Positions 30,420 to 40,590 of a DNA stretch of 64,000 nucleotides are shown here, one piece after another. The notes below the pieces were generated by a model. That model was not told where the DNA came from and made no database searches. It worked only from the letters and a program-made list of their open reading frames with translations. The position numbers and the translations under genes were made by a program. Where the stretch lies: positions 310,001-374,000 of the forward strand of contig OZ345359.1 of NCBI GenBank assembly GCA_977006965.1, given 5' to 3'. Origin of the DNA: Phymatolithon calcareum. Taxonomy: Eukaryota > Rhodophyta > Florideophyceae > Hapalidiales. Within the stretch, counting starts at the first letter, position 1. Every line of letters starts with the position of its first letter.

Positions 30420-31958
30420 GTGCACCGACTCATCAGCATCCCTCCTCTGGTTTCAACCTCCGACAAAGATTTTGAGTGGCCCTTCGAATCGGAGATTCAG
30501 TCCGAACAGACCAAACACATCACATCAAAGCCTGAAGGCTTATCTAAGATACAAGGACTGTGGCGTGACGCGAGCAATGCAGTATGGATTCCAGCTGAGT
30601 CGGACGACCTACAGCTCCGCATTTGTATCATTGGGCATACATCAGCGGCAGGGCATCGTGGAGCAAAGACGACCGCGGACGCCATTCGCAAGCACTATTT
30701 CTGGAACACCGTCGTCTCTGATGCGCGTACTTTCGTGCAGCAATGCATCCACTGCTTGTCAACAGCGCTTGGTACCCGAGAGCCGCGCCCATTTGGGCCC
30801 GCATTTCACGGCACTAAGGCAAATGATCTTCTCCAATTTGACTATCTGGAGATGATCCCAAGTGCGACCGGCTTTAAGTACTTGCTGCTTTTGCGTGACG
30901 ATTTCTCATCCTATGTTTGGCTGTTTCCCTTCGAAGCAGCGAATTCTGAAAACGCAGCTCAGGCGATTCTAGAATGGTCAAGCGCATTCTCTCCACCGGC
31001 AGCGCTCATGTCCGATGGTGGCTCTCACTTCCAAAACGAGACTGTTCGTCTAGTGACTCGCGGTCTGAAGGCCAAGCATCATTTCACACTACCATATACA
31101 CCATGGTCTAACGGCGGCATTGAGCGGGTAAACAAAGAGGTGCTACGAATTTTCCGCATTCTACTTTCTGAGTTGCGCATGGACCACACTGAGTGGCCGG
31201 ACCTGATACAGACTGTACAGTCTGCACTGAACCATTCAGCCTCACCGCAGCGCAAGGGTCTTTCTCCGATGACAAACTTCACAGGGCAGGAAGCCAAGTC
31301 ACCTGTCAGCGCTATTCAAAGGGCCTCAACCGGAACAATTCTAACCCTCACCCAAGCACAGGAAGAGCTATTCCTCAACTTCGACGAGGCACAAAAGCGC
31401 CTACAAGAACTGCATCCTGCGGTCGCTAAAACACTCCAAGCGAACCGTGAACGCGCAAGACAGGCGGCCAATCGAGGTTCTCTGCCACGTTTCGCTGAAG
31501 GCGACTTTGTGCTAGTCGCCAGAGATGAACTCTTCAAAGGAGAAAAACTTGCCCTAGGTTGGACGGGACCCAGACGTGTCATCAAAGCGCTGAGCGATTT
31601 CGTGTTCACCGTGGAAGACTTACGCAATGGAACGACGGATGATATTCATGCGTGTCGTCTACGATTCTACTGTGATAAGGCCCTCAATACCGACGCGATT
31701 CTCCCGCATGTCCTATCTTCTGAACGCGGAATGCCGGTCGAAAGACTCATGGGAATAGAGGATCACGAGGGCAAGCTTTTTGTTCATGTACGTTGGCGCG
31801 GGCTGCCTCACTCTGACGACTCGTTAGAGCCTTTGGAACTTATCTATCAAGATGTTCCTAAACTCGTTTCTAAACTTCTTGCTCGCAAATCGCTATCTAA
31901 AGCGATTGTTATTCGTGCCAAGCAAGCACTGAAACTCACCTCTGACAGGGGAGTGTAG
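30420..31958 (+). CDS. int: Gypsy integrase with C-terminal chromodomain
   Basis: Open frame of 512 codons, one base out of phase with RT-RNase H; the first codon is GTG, so it is not an independent gene. The phase change lies near 30415-30440, just after GRWSAPT. An HHCC zinc finger is present (HTSAAGH ... CIHCL, from about residue 73). The DDE catalytic triad is at about residues 140 (FDYLEM), 199 (SDGGSHF) and 235 (GGIERVNKE). A chromodomain occupies about residues 437-480 (FVHVRWRGLPHSDDSLEPLE). Integrase inserts element DNA; the chromodomain is expected to read methylated histone H3. The stop codon lies in the first bases of the 3' LTR. Confidence 0.9.
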   Translation: MHRLISIPPLVSTSDKDFEWPFESEIQSEQTKHITSKPEGLSKIQGLWRDASNAVWIPAESDDLQLRICIIGHTSAAGHRGAKTTADAIRKHYFWNTVVSDARTFVQQCIHCLSTALGTREPRPFGPAFHGTKANDLLQFDYLEMIPSATGFKYLLLLRDDFSSYVWLFPFEAANSENAAQAILEWSSAFSPPAALMSDGGSHFQNETVRLVTRGLKAKHHFTLPYTPWSNGGIERVNKEVLRIFRILLSELRMDHTEWPDLIQTVQSALNHSASPQRKGLSPMTNFTGQEAKSPVSAIQRASTGTILTLTQAQEELFLNFDEAQKRLQELHPAVAKTLQANRERARQAANRGSLPRFAEGDFVLVARDELFKGEKLALGWTGPRRVIKALSDFVFTVEDLRNGTTDDIHACRLRFYCDKALNTDAILPHVLSSERGMPVERLMGIEDHEGKLFVHVRWRGLPHSDDSLEPLELIYQDVPKLVSKLLARKSLSKAIVIRAKQALKLTSDRGV

Positions 31959-32252
31959 CTCATAGAGCAAACTTACCGTTTACTCTTCTCGCATAACGAA
32001 TATGTGAGTTAAGAGCTTCCTTGGCCATACGATACTTCTAACGTTCGGTATCGTATTCGCACTGTGTCTAAACAGTCACAATCATCAGCATTACCAAGAT
32101 AGTGTCGGTTAGGCGATCATAACGATTAGTAGAAACCGACACCCAGCATGTGAGACCACACGTGTCTTCATGGTTAGCTTCACTCATCTAGGGGTATATA
32201 AGTCGCTCCTGCACACACCTTCAGTAAAAGGAAGGCACCGCATTTTTGCACA
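31954..32252 (+). repeat. 3' LTR of the gypsy element
   Basis: 299 bp, TGTAG to GCACA. It differs from the 5' LTR at its third base (T for C) and once more in the stretch TCTTCATGG (C for T). It is preceded by a purine-rich tract (GACAGGGGAG) suitable for plus-strand priming and followed by the CAAGC target duplication. Confidence 0.95.
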
Positions 32253-32257
32253 CAAGC

Positions 32258-32655
32258 CCAGTTTCCATCTGATTTTTTCAAACACTTGAATAGCTACACA
32301 GTCCTTGCGGAATACTCCTTATGTGCAAGTCTTCGCAGTGCTCTGAATATTCCGACTACATTTTTCGTTTAGTTTGCCCTTTTCGAGTCCGAGATCGCAT
32401 TCCTCATGATCGTGTCTCCGTAGGACCCCACACTTTTTCAGCTGGCTCCACGATATGTAAATTTCAGGATTTGCTGCACTCCTTGTCCAATGTAGCGCCA
32501 GGCTTAAAAGAACCCGACACCACGTGGAGAGAAAAGCCCAAGAGATGAGAGAGAAGAATAGAGCGGAAGAGAATATACAGAAAGAGGAGGAAAGAAAGAC
32601 AAATAAAAAACCTCCAATAGAAATCAGACACCAGACTGAGTAAGTATGTAGACGT
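32258..32655. other. Interval without a supported gene
   Basis: Flank of the gypsy insertion, ending in a purine-rich stretch (about 32520-32610) dominated by GAGA/AAGA words. No gene is supported. Confidence 0.4.
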
Positions 32656-32659
32656 CGGA

Positions 32660-32935
32660 GTCGTCCTCCGGCGGCGAACTTGGCTTGGCCGTCGACCTTG
32701 AGACTGGAGCGCGAAAAGGGGAAAAGGGACCTTGAGCGATAATATCACCGATCTGGCTTGCGCGGCGAAACGGTTGCGGTCAAGAGCTGGGACGACGTCA
32801 TCTTCTGGCAGCGACCTTGGCTTGGCTGTCGACCTTGACACGAACGCACGAGAAAGGGTAAAGGGGAACTTGAGCGCGGTTGTCTCCTTGCTGGCTTGCA
32901 CGGCGAAGGTTGCGAACAAGAAGGGTGGGAATAAC
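32660..32935. repeat. Imperfect tandem duplication, about 140 bp unit
   Basis: Two adjacent copies share TTGGCTTGGC(C/T)GTCGACC, then the AAAAGGGGAA-type stretch, then GGCTTGC(G/A)CGGCGAA in the same order and spacing. Frames on both strands cross it, including a minus-strand frame with a hydrophobic segment, but the repeat alone explains the similarity. GC-rich relative to its flanks. Confidence 0.65.
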
Positions 32936-33211
32936 TCCGACTCCACGCGGTCGAAGGAACGTGCAGGTGCAGTTGAGCGTGCTACGATCCGAGCCTTCGA
33001 GCCGAAATCCGAAGAACTCCCCACCTTCCTTTACTCAGAGGAAGGAACTAACCTATATAATACAACCAACGCAAAAGACAGCGATGCAGCGCATAAACAC
33101 ACGAGAGACACGTGCCCGTATGGGCCATCAGATCACCAGCATGACTATCACGTTCGGCGTACAGTCGCGAGAGGAAAAAGGGACCGCCTTGGGACAGCGA
33201 CATAAGTGGGG

Positions 33212-33473
33212 GTTGTGCACCGGCTGCGAGGGATGACATGAGCCCGAGGGCATGATATTCAACCGAGGCGCAGCCGAGGTCCGAATATCATGGCCTGAGG
33301 GCGATTGTCATCCCGAGAGTACGGTGCACAACACGCTTGTCAACCGGCTGAGAAAGGATTTCCTACGAGTGTCCTATCAAAGCTGCTATGTCATCCCTAG
33401 GGATGACATAGAAGCAATCAGTTGCAAGAGGAAGCCGATCATCGGCATGTCTACCCCCTCAGCCGGTTGACAA
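33212..33473. repeat. Nested palindromic (foldback) DNA
   Basis: 33212-33332 folds on itself with three successive matching blocks: GTTGTGCACCG, then GGGATGACA, then GCATGATATTC, each followed in reverse order by its complement. A second palindrome follows: 33338-33353 (TTGTCAACCGGCTGAG) pairs with 33458-33473, and its interior holds a perfect 26-base palindrome at 33386-33411 that reuses the GGGATGACA word. The two units share motif vocabulary, so they are related. Probably a foldback-type element. Confidence 0.75.
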
Positions 33474-33509
33474 CAGCGGGTGCGACATCCAACCAATAGC
33501 TATTTTGAA

Positions 33510-33589
33510 GTGTTCCTTTGCACTTTGGTGTTTTCTGCCAGCTTAATTTTAATTGAGCTGGCAGAAGACACAAAAGTGCAAAGGAACAC
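33510..33589. repeat. 34-bp-arm hairpin
   Basis: Arms 33510-33543 and 33556-33589 pair at 32 of 34 positions around a 12-base AT-rich loop. The size and near-perfect pairing resemble either a miniature foldback element or a hairpin RNA precursor. It follows the palindromic block by about 35 bp. Confidence 0.8.
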
Positions 33590-34655
33590 TAATTAAAATA
33601 AACTGTGAAGCCCAACATGTGCAGCTGCTGAGAGGTTGAATTCTTTCGCAAGCAGCTTACAAAGTCCTCTAGAAGCCTCTTGAGGTGTAATGTCGACCTT
33701 GATCGAGATCATTGTGCTACTCCAGGGCTTTTTGAACTAGTACACAACTTCATCAACAACGAATTGTACACCAGGGCTCTGTGAAGGACATAAGAAGAAC
33801 AAGCATGCTAGCTCGGACTATCTTCTATCTGCAGATTTACGAAGAATCCGTCATCAAGTAAAAAATCAACAACTCCTCAATCCACTGTGAGCCCAGAGCA
33901 AACTCCCGTGCCTGAAAATAGAAACCCCACAGGCTCGGTCCCGATGACCACGGACGACGACGGAGAGTCCCGAGATCTTGGCGCGGAACCCGAAGCTCCA
34001 TCGGATCACGCCCCTCGAGTCTGCCGTACACGGCCCGCGCCGGCCCCTGCAGAAGCGCACGTGTTTGACTGCCTACTGGAGTAAAATGCAAGCGAAAACT
34101 TGCTCCGCGTCCGGTGGTACGGCTGTGGTCCGGATGAGAACACCTAGGAGGCTCCGGACCACCCCTCGTTTAACGCCATGGCTCTGTACTTCCGCAAGCG
34201 AGGTCAACACATGCCTCGTCACTTGCTGCACTTCCGTTCCACAGCATAATCGCGGCACGCTGCTTTCCCCTTTCGGCGCGCGCACTCTCACGCCGACCAC
34301 GGCTAGACGCTCTAACGACATCAGCGGCAGGTGGTCGATTCTAAACTGGTTATTCGCCATTTAGGCCATTATGTCATTCCTGTTGGCTCAATGCAATCTT
34401 CCGCGGTACTCCCCGAATGCTGCGTGCAAAATTAACGTGGCTCTGAGCCAATGGACTAACGAGTCATTATCTTGCAGTATGATTTATATGATTACTGAGG
34501 CGGTTCTTCATCATATCAAGATAAGCATCGAGCAACATGACATGATCTTGAAGTATGATATATATGATCACGGAAGCGGTTCTTCCATCATGCCAAGATA
34601 AGCATCGACAATGAAATTGTATTGAGGTGTGGGATTAAGCATCGACTCAAGCACA
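33590..34655. other. Interval without a supported gene
   Basis: GC-rich frames on both strands at 33880-34360 have no recognisable motifs. Around 34480-34610 a short duplicated block (ATATATGATYAC, then GGCGGTTCTTC-like, then AAGATAAGCATCGA) is present twice. Confidence 0.4.
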
Positions 34656-34659
34656 CTTT

Positions 34660-35050
34660 GCAAGCAGAATGTGGCGTCCAACGCCACTATCATACTGTCT
34701 ATTCCCTATTCCCTTCAAATTGTCATTACAGCTTGCATTTGCAGCAAGCCCTTACAGATAGCATTACAGTCATTACAGTACCGTAGGTTTCGATGCGTAC
34801 TTACATCATGAAGGATCACCAAGGGCAAACCCTAGAAACGCTACTTAAACTGTAAGCATTACAGTGCTTCCAGCTTCTTCCATTGATCCATTTTCCATTC
34901 TGCCAAGTCATCCTTTGATCCAATTCTTTTTCTTTAAAGGTCCCCTCGAACCGGCGCCCTCGGCGTTTTGCCAAGGAACAACCCGATCACAGCCAGTGTG
35001 CCAACTTGTGCCTTTCAAGCTTCACACTGAACTTTTACATGAGTTGTCAT
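34660..35050. repeat. Dispersed repeat, inverted relative of 6050-6660
   Basis: Reverse-complement relative of the repeat at 6050-6660, beginning at GTGGCGTCCAAC and running past the pair CAGCCAGTGTGCCAAC (35000) and its complement near 6250. An ATG-led plus-strand frame (34864-35421) crosses the end of the repeat, which makes it unlikely to be a conserved gene. Confidence 0.6.
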
Positions 35051-35421
35051 GGATAGGCAAGCGCAAGACATTCTTCCACACGCTTCCGTCTTTCCGGCTA
35101 TCCCGTGGGGGAAGCGCAACAAATATTTCAAGTGGCGAGGGCGCGACTCTGCGAGCTAATTTACACGACCTCTCGGCTGTGCCCTCGCCAACAGCCGATC
35201 TTTCCCAAGCTGGGCGCCCTGATGACGGTATTCATGGTAACAGTCCCCGTGTCGTTCTTCCTTCTGGTGCCTTCTGTCGTGCCACTGCTGTCGCTGATGG
35301 TTATGCTACTGGTCCCGGCGGTTCTGTTAATACTAGAGGATGCGATGGTGACGCTGCGACTTCTAGAAGAAGGGACAGCGCAACATGTTTACGGTATGTG
35401 CGGACGATGTCGCGGCGATAG

Positions 35422-36004
35422 CCAACAATAGCACACGGGAAGTTTCCACAGAGTGCAATGTAAACCGATACGATGGGGCTCCCGTCTCCATCGATGGCAT
35501 TGGCGGGTCATTGGGAGTGTAGCACCAACGGATGAATAACGATGCCGAGTGAATTCGCTGAGCGTCTTCCTGGGCGTTTTAATGCGCGACAGCAGCTTCG
35601 TGCTTTGATTCAGGTAGTGTCCGAGTTTCACGCCATTTTAGAGATCAGAAGTCGTTCTTGAGGGGTACCTAATGGCATGGACTATATTTGGCGGGAGCAA
35701 ACAAACATGAACAGGGAACCTTATTTTTCCGGGAAAGAACCTCGAGGTAAATTTCCATCTCCTGGCGTGTGTTCCTGTAAACGCACGGCGCATTTTTTTG
35801 CATTCAATTGACAATTGAAAATTGGCAAGTCACCAAAATTATGATAAAACGAACAAACACGAACATGCCGGTATAGAACGGCCCTGAGAAGCTGCAAATA
35901 CTACTTGTATGCATCTGCGCTGCCCTGAATGGGCTTGACCTTCCCATTTCGCACTATCTTTCGCCAACTTCATCGCCTCATGCCAAGAAAATAGAATTGA
36001 TCGA
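35422..36004. other. Interval without a supported gene
   Basis: No supported gene or repeat seen. AT-rich towards 35700-35860, immediately before the ABC transporter relic. Confidence 0.4.
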
Positions 36005-37450
36005 ATCGCAGGTCTTACGAAGTTGGTTCTTGTGATCGGTGCCAGGGCCGGAGCTCTGACATTTTTCAAAATCCGTTTAATGCGCGTGGCTGCGCACAAA
36101 GCCGGTATTCTAATGCGCGAGCCCTATTTCGAAAGCCTTGTGCTCCAGGATGCTACATCCTTCGACGAGACGGAAAACGGAGAACTTTTCACGCGCGTCA
36201 CCGACATACACGAAGATCAGACTGGCATCGGCGAAAAGCGAACGGTCGTCCTGCAATAATTGCCATGTTCATCTCTGGTTTTCCTGTGGCCTTATATTAC
36301 TCGGTGAAAATGACCCTTGTCATCCTTGCAACTTGACTGTCTTGCGCTTTTCCAGAGCCATTATGGCAAGGTCACTGCCGACACCACGCGTTAGGAATTC
36401 GATGCATGCTGTAAGGCTGATGCAAACGCCAGCGAAGCGCTGTGCATGATCCGCACCGCCCCCGCGGTTCGGGCACGGAAAGAAGAGGCCTGCGCTACGA
36501 AAAAAAGCGTACAGTGCTCAAGGAAAAAACCATTTGCGAAGAGGATCAGCCTCGGCATCGTCAAGCTTGCGCCCTCAGCATCTTTGGATTCACTTATTGG
36601 TACTGTTTACCGTCTCGTGCAACAAGTAGACAGTAATGGAGGTACCGTCTGCATTTTGTTTTTCAGCGTCCCAATTGGCACGTCCGGCCTTGATGAGGTT
36701 GGCCCAAGCTTCCAAAATAATTACCGGTCGCTCGTTACACTGCGCCACATGTTTTTGAAACAATTGACCTGTAGGTCGGAATTAGCGCGCTGAGCTTCGA
36801 CAGCGGAAAAGCCGGAGAATATTGTCAGCAATATCACTTTCCAAAATGTCAATTTTAATTACAATAACGCAATTGAAGCGAATGATCGTAGAGGAAACGC
36901 CTTGGAGAGCACACACTCAACATCCCACAAGGAAGTTCGCACGCCCTTGTGGGACCGTCTAGCTGCGGAAAGAGTTCCAAAACTTTTCATTCCGTCGATA
37001 CGGGATAACAATTCCCTCGGCGCTCGAACAGTGGAAGACCCGATGACTGGAAAGCGAACTGTTCTGCAACAAGATGTTAGTGAAGAAAAGAATTGCTGCA
37101 GCTGCTAAGCTGGCAAGGGCGGACCGATTCATACGCAGCTTTTCGGATTAAAACACCGCGCTTGGTGAGCGCAGTGCGATGCTAAGCGGTGGGCAAAAGC
37201 AGTGCACTTGCATTGCTCGCGCGCTCGTGAGTAATCCACGTATACTTATTCTCGACGAAACGAAAGCAAATGCTGACGCGTAGAGCGAGCACATTGTGCA
37301 CGAAGCCCTCGATAAAGCTTGCAAGCGCCGCAACACGCTGGCTATTGCTGACATTCGCAGCACCATGAAAAATGCCGATGGAACATCGGTCATGAATGCT
37401 GGAAGGATCATTAGAACGGGGACTCGGTCCTGCCCCATCTGCAGGAAAAA
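36005..37450 (+). pseudogene. ABCB/MDR-type ABC transporter, decayed
   Basis: Frames in ABCB order. 36023-36259 carries the first transmembrane-domain landmark (YFESLVLQDATSFDE, then GELFTRVTD, then GIGEK). Around 36270-36340 comes a membrane-like stretch. 36446-36793 matches the next part (EALCMIRTA, then GGTVCILFFSVPIGTSGLDE). 37182-37440 holds the nucleotide-binding domain end: the ABC signature [24 protein letters not shown] as Walker B, then a stop, then NTLAIADIRSTMKNAD. Walker A was not found. The Arg usual after LSGGQKQ is Cys, and the Ala-Thr-Ser after Asp-Glu is altered. Frameshifts and stops exclude function. Intact relatives export lipids or drugs using ATP. It appears to be a dead gene copy rather than a transposon part. 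Confidence 0.8.
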
Positions 37451-38340
37451 GGGAATCCCTGAACATCTAGATGGATCTGAGATTGTCCAAGGATGTGCAC
37501 GAGGAATTAGTAGAGGGCGATGATTCCTATCTCAGCAAACCTAAATTGGGAAGAGCCTTCATCTTCAACAGGGCGGAAGCTCCATTTATCACACTGGGGG
37601 CTGCGGGAAACTCGCCATATAATACGGACAGACAAAGTGTCAGCAGGCATGTTATCATAGACGACCTACTTCCCCTCTCTGTCCCTTGAACTGTGAATAT
37701 CAAAATATAGTACAGTAATCCGTTTCATATTAGATTGGATCATCCCCTCTCGTGGCATTTGTAGCATATCATACAATTGGAGGGTTTGTAAGGACGTGGA
37801 TCATGATGCTGTCACATAACTTCGAAGAAGATGAGAAGAGTTGAGCCCTTGCGATACAGATCTTGTGATACGTGAATTGTGAGCTTGACTGCGCAAAGAT
37901 TCGTTCACATGACTCCGAGAGCCGCCTTTAGAGAGATTTGCAATATGTTATCCCTTGCTACACATTTATCCCGCGGGATATACGCTATAGCTTATTTTCG
38001 GCGGCGGGATTTTACATGTATTCGAGCTCAATCGGACCCATAAAACAGAATGAGGATTAAGAGGCGCTTAATCTCACTATTGGGGAAGAAAATAGTGGGA
38101 AATAATTACGAGGGACAGATATGCCCGTCCTTGAAAATTCTAAAAATCGCCGTTCCTGGCCTGTTTTTGCTTATCCCGCTGCGGGCATTTTGCATTTCTC
38201 CACCTGCTATTTTTATGAAACAAATTGCGTCAGAATCCTGGAAACATCATCTTTTCAAATATGTAAATGTGATTGGATGACTGGTAGTAGATTTGGCGGT
38301 GGAGCACTGTAAAGTTTGTAAAATTAGCTGGGCCGAGATA
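37451..38340. other. Interval without a supported gene
   Basis: Short frames only. A lone TTTATCCCGCGGGATATA at about 37966 resembles the unit of the tandem array at 38347. Confidence 0.4.
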
Positions 38341-38346
38341 GCAGAA

Positions 38347-38417
38347 TTATCCCGAGATAATATTTTTATCCCGGGATAATATTTTTATCCCGGGATAGTA
38401 TTTTTATCGCGGGATAA
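38347..38417. repeat. Tandem array of a 14-base palindrome, period 19
   Basis: Four copies of TTATCCCGGGATAA or one-base variants start at 38347, 38366, 38385 and 38404, separated by AT-rich spacers (TATTT). A fifth, isolated relative lies near 37966. Regular spacing of an exact palindrome suggests binding sites for a dimeric protein, or the subterminal repeats of a transposon; the MULE begins 140 bp to the right. Confidence 0.8.
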
Positions 38418-38557
38418 CATTTGATCCCCCAATGAAATTTTTCTGTCACGGAAGCTGTCGCCTTTCAATGCGTTACAGTTTATGTAAATTAAAATTCAAA
38501 ATCATGTTCCCGAAACCGTTTCGTTTGAAAAACACAGCATTTCATAAAAATTTATAT

Positions 38558-40213
38558 GAGGAAATTCGCTGCATGGACCGAAAAAGGTGGCAAAATTCGC
38601 TAAATCGGCACCCCTTGCAATAACTACTACTCGTTATGATACACAGACCACTCCATAGAAATAAACTTATCAAAAAAATAATATTTGTTTCATGCACAAC
38701 TCTCGATGCTTCAGCTCCTCGTCGCAAGTAGCATCTCCGTCATCGCAGGCGGTGAGCTCAATTATCATAGACTGAGCCGCTTTGTCGATGTGTTTTCGCT
38801 TCGCCTCAACAATATTGCGGATGTTCTGCTTGGCGCATGTCTGCGAGAAGTGACCGTTGTTTCTGCACGAGGAGCCGTGACGGGACTTCTTTTCGGACGG
38901 GAAGTACGGCCTCTTGCGCTTGCGGCCCAGCTTAGCGACAAGGTCAAACGGAACCAAATCATCCTGTACTAGCTGGTAACCAGTGACTGCAACACGACTG
39001 ATGATGCCCTCGTGTTGCTTGGCCCACGTTATCAATAGCCATGGGTCCCACACCAATTCTTGTTTCAAGGGTCGAACGCGACTCGATGCTGCGCCAAGCG
39101 TCTAGAACAGTACAAAAGTGCAGCTACGACGTGGATACATGGCCGCTGGTGCTCTTCAAAGTAGCGGCAAGAGCATGCAGCGCGGTAGTCGCTGTTAACT
39201 ACCACAGGGAATGGTGTCACTTGGCTGCTAACAACAAACCTCAGCATGTCACTTTCGATGACCTCTGGCTCCACAAGCGGCTTCTCAGGTCAGAGGAATT
39301 TTCCTGGTGCTTCTTGTAGCAGCAAGGCGTGAGGAACTTGCCCATCGATGTGCCTTGCCAATAGACGTGTTGTGGGCGATTACGAGGTTGACAACGTCGT
39401 CAAAGTTTGCTCCAGGGCAGTCACCCACCCTTAAGGCGCTAGATGAGCTCTTACTATTTAGCAAGACACTCATAGAACGCATGGAGAACGAAGAAGGCCT
39501 GTACTAATCCGCAGAATGCAAGGCAAAAAGTGGTCGAGTCCAAGCACCAACAATCCCGTAGAGGACTGAGATAGGACTACTTTGAGTCCTAAGTTTTCCC
39601 GTCTGCGATTCTAGTGGACGTTTTGTGAGCTACACAAAGGTAGGTAGCACCAGAGGAAGCCTTGCCCATATCTTCGGAAGTCTGTGGGGCTTTTAAAGGA
39701 AAAAAAAAGTCACCCACCCTTAGCACGAGCTCCATCTTCTCCATGAGTTCAGACGGTTCGGGCGAGAGCGTTCTGAGTTAGCTTAGCAGTCGAATGCGAC
39801 GAGGTGCAGAGTACTTTGCGTAGCGGATTAGTAGTGTAATAAAAAGGAAGCTAATTGAAGATATGGGTAGTCATTGACTAGTCAAGGAGCATGGGCAATT
39901 GTTACACTCAGTAGAACCCTGAAGAAGCCCACATGGACCCCCTACCGAAGAGAATGAAGTGGCACGAGCAATTGACGTGATATTATGCAATTCTGAATAA
40001 GATAACTGACAACTCTCGATGCTAGTATAATGCGATTAGAAACGTGCCGACTTTCCTCAAGTTGGGACACATGGCACCTTCTCAATAAGTTCTCTTAATT
40101 ACGTGTAATGATAAGCGGCTGTCTAGCTGAAATCATAACGAGTAGTAGTTTTTGCAAGGGGGCCGATTTAGCGAATTTTGCCATCTTTTTCGGTCCATGC
40201 AGCGAATTTCCTC
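38558..40213. mobile_element. MULE transposon (Mutator-like), internally deleted
   Basis: Terminal inverted repeats of about 80 bp start GAGGAAATTCGCTGCATGGA at 38558 and end with the complement at 40213. They are flanked by an exact 10-bp duplication AAATTTATAT at 38548-38557 and 40214-40223, in the size range for MULEs. The interior keeps the C-terminal part of a MULE transposase on the minus strand, and the N-terminal DDE region is gone. Probably mobilised by a relative. A second copy in opposite orientation starts at 46331. Confidence 0.9.
38670..39519 (-). pseudogene. MULE transposase C-terminal region
   Basis: Reading leftwards: 39482-39285, then 39274-39065 with a SWIM zinc finger (CSCRYFEEHQRPCIHV; CxC then CxH), then 39068-38670 with a zinc-knuckle-like CRNNGHFSQTCAK and an acidic tail. 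Frame changes separate the parts. SWIM plus knuckle is the usual C-terminal arrangement of MURA-like transposases; the catalytic DDE domain upstream is absent. The terminal repeats of the element enclose it. Confidence 0.75.
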
Positions 40214-40590
40214 AAATTTATATTATGTGAGGCAGCTTACATTCCGTCTTAGTTATTGAAATGGAAAAAATGGAAGCAGGCTTTCTGCATTCAATACTTC
40301 AGCGCTGTTGAAATCCCTCTGCATTCTACCATTTGGGTTTCGTACACAAGCGGGAAATATCGAGATTCCCGCAGCCCCCTGGGAGTAATCGGAGCAGCGA
40401 TTGCCGATACTGCACGGCCAGTCAGTGCTCTGATTCTCGTCAAGGTCACCATGCGTCTTGCGGTTCCTTAAATTCCGGAGGATATTTGGCTTTGTACTCA
40501 TTTTTTTGCAACGGGGTGCCGGCTCTCGTTGGGATTGTTCGCCGAATACACGCTGCCGCAACCTCCGGCACTTGCTACTCCCTCTGATTT

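Larger units (their letters stand above)
26721..32252 (+). mobile_element. Ty3/gypsy chromovirus, complete with LTRs and TSD
   Basis: A 5532-bp element bounded by two 299-bp LTRs and flanked by the same five bases, CAAGC, at 26716-26720 and 32253-32257. The internal order is Gag-protease, reverse transcriptase-RNase H, integrase with C-terminal chromodomain. This is the chromovirus branch, whose chromodomain directs insertion to marked chromatin. The LTRs differ at two of 299 positions, so insertion was recent. Even so, the coding region carries two TAGs in the pol frame and one frameshift, so this copy is probably not autonomous as it stands. Confidence 0.95.

Noticed and set aside
32464-33024. 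Minus-strand 186-codon frame with a strong hydrophobic helix
   Set aside because: It runs through the tandem duplication and lacks any conserved feature; the hydrophobic run is antisense to a purine-rich tract.
34864-35421. ATG-led 185-codon frame
   Set aside because: Its first part lies in the dispersed repeat shared with 6050-6660, where the frame is not kept, and it has no recognisable motif.
38347-38417. CRISPR-like array
   Set aside because: The spacers are nearly identical AT-rich pieces of five bases and the repeat is a palindrome; the genome is eukaryotic.
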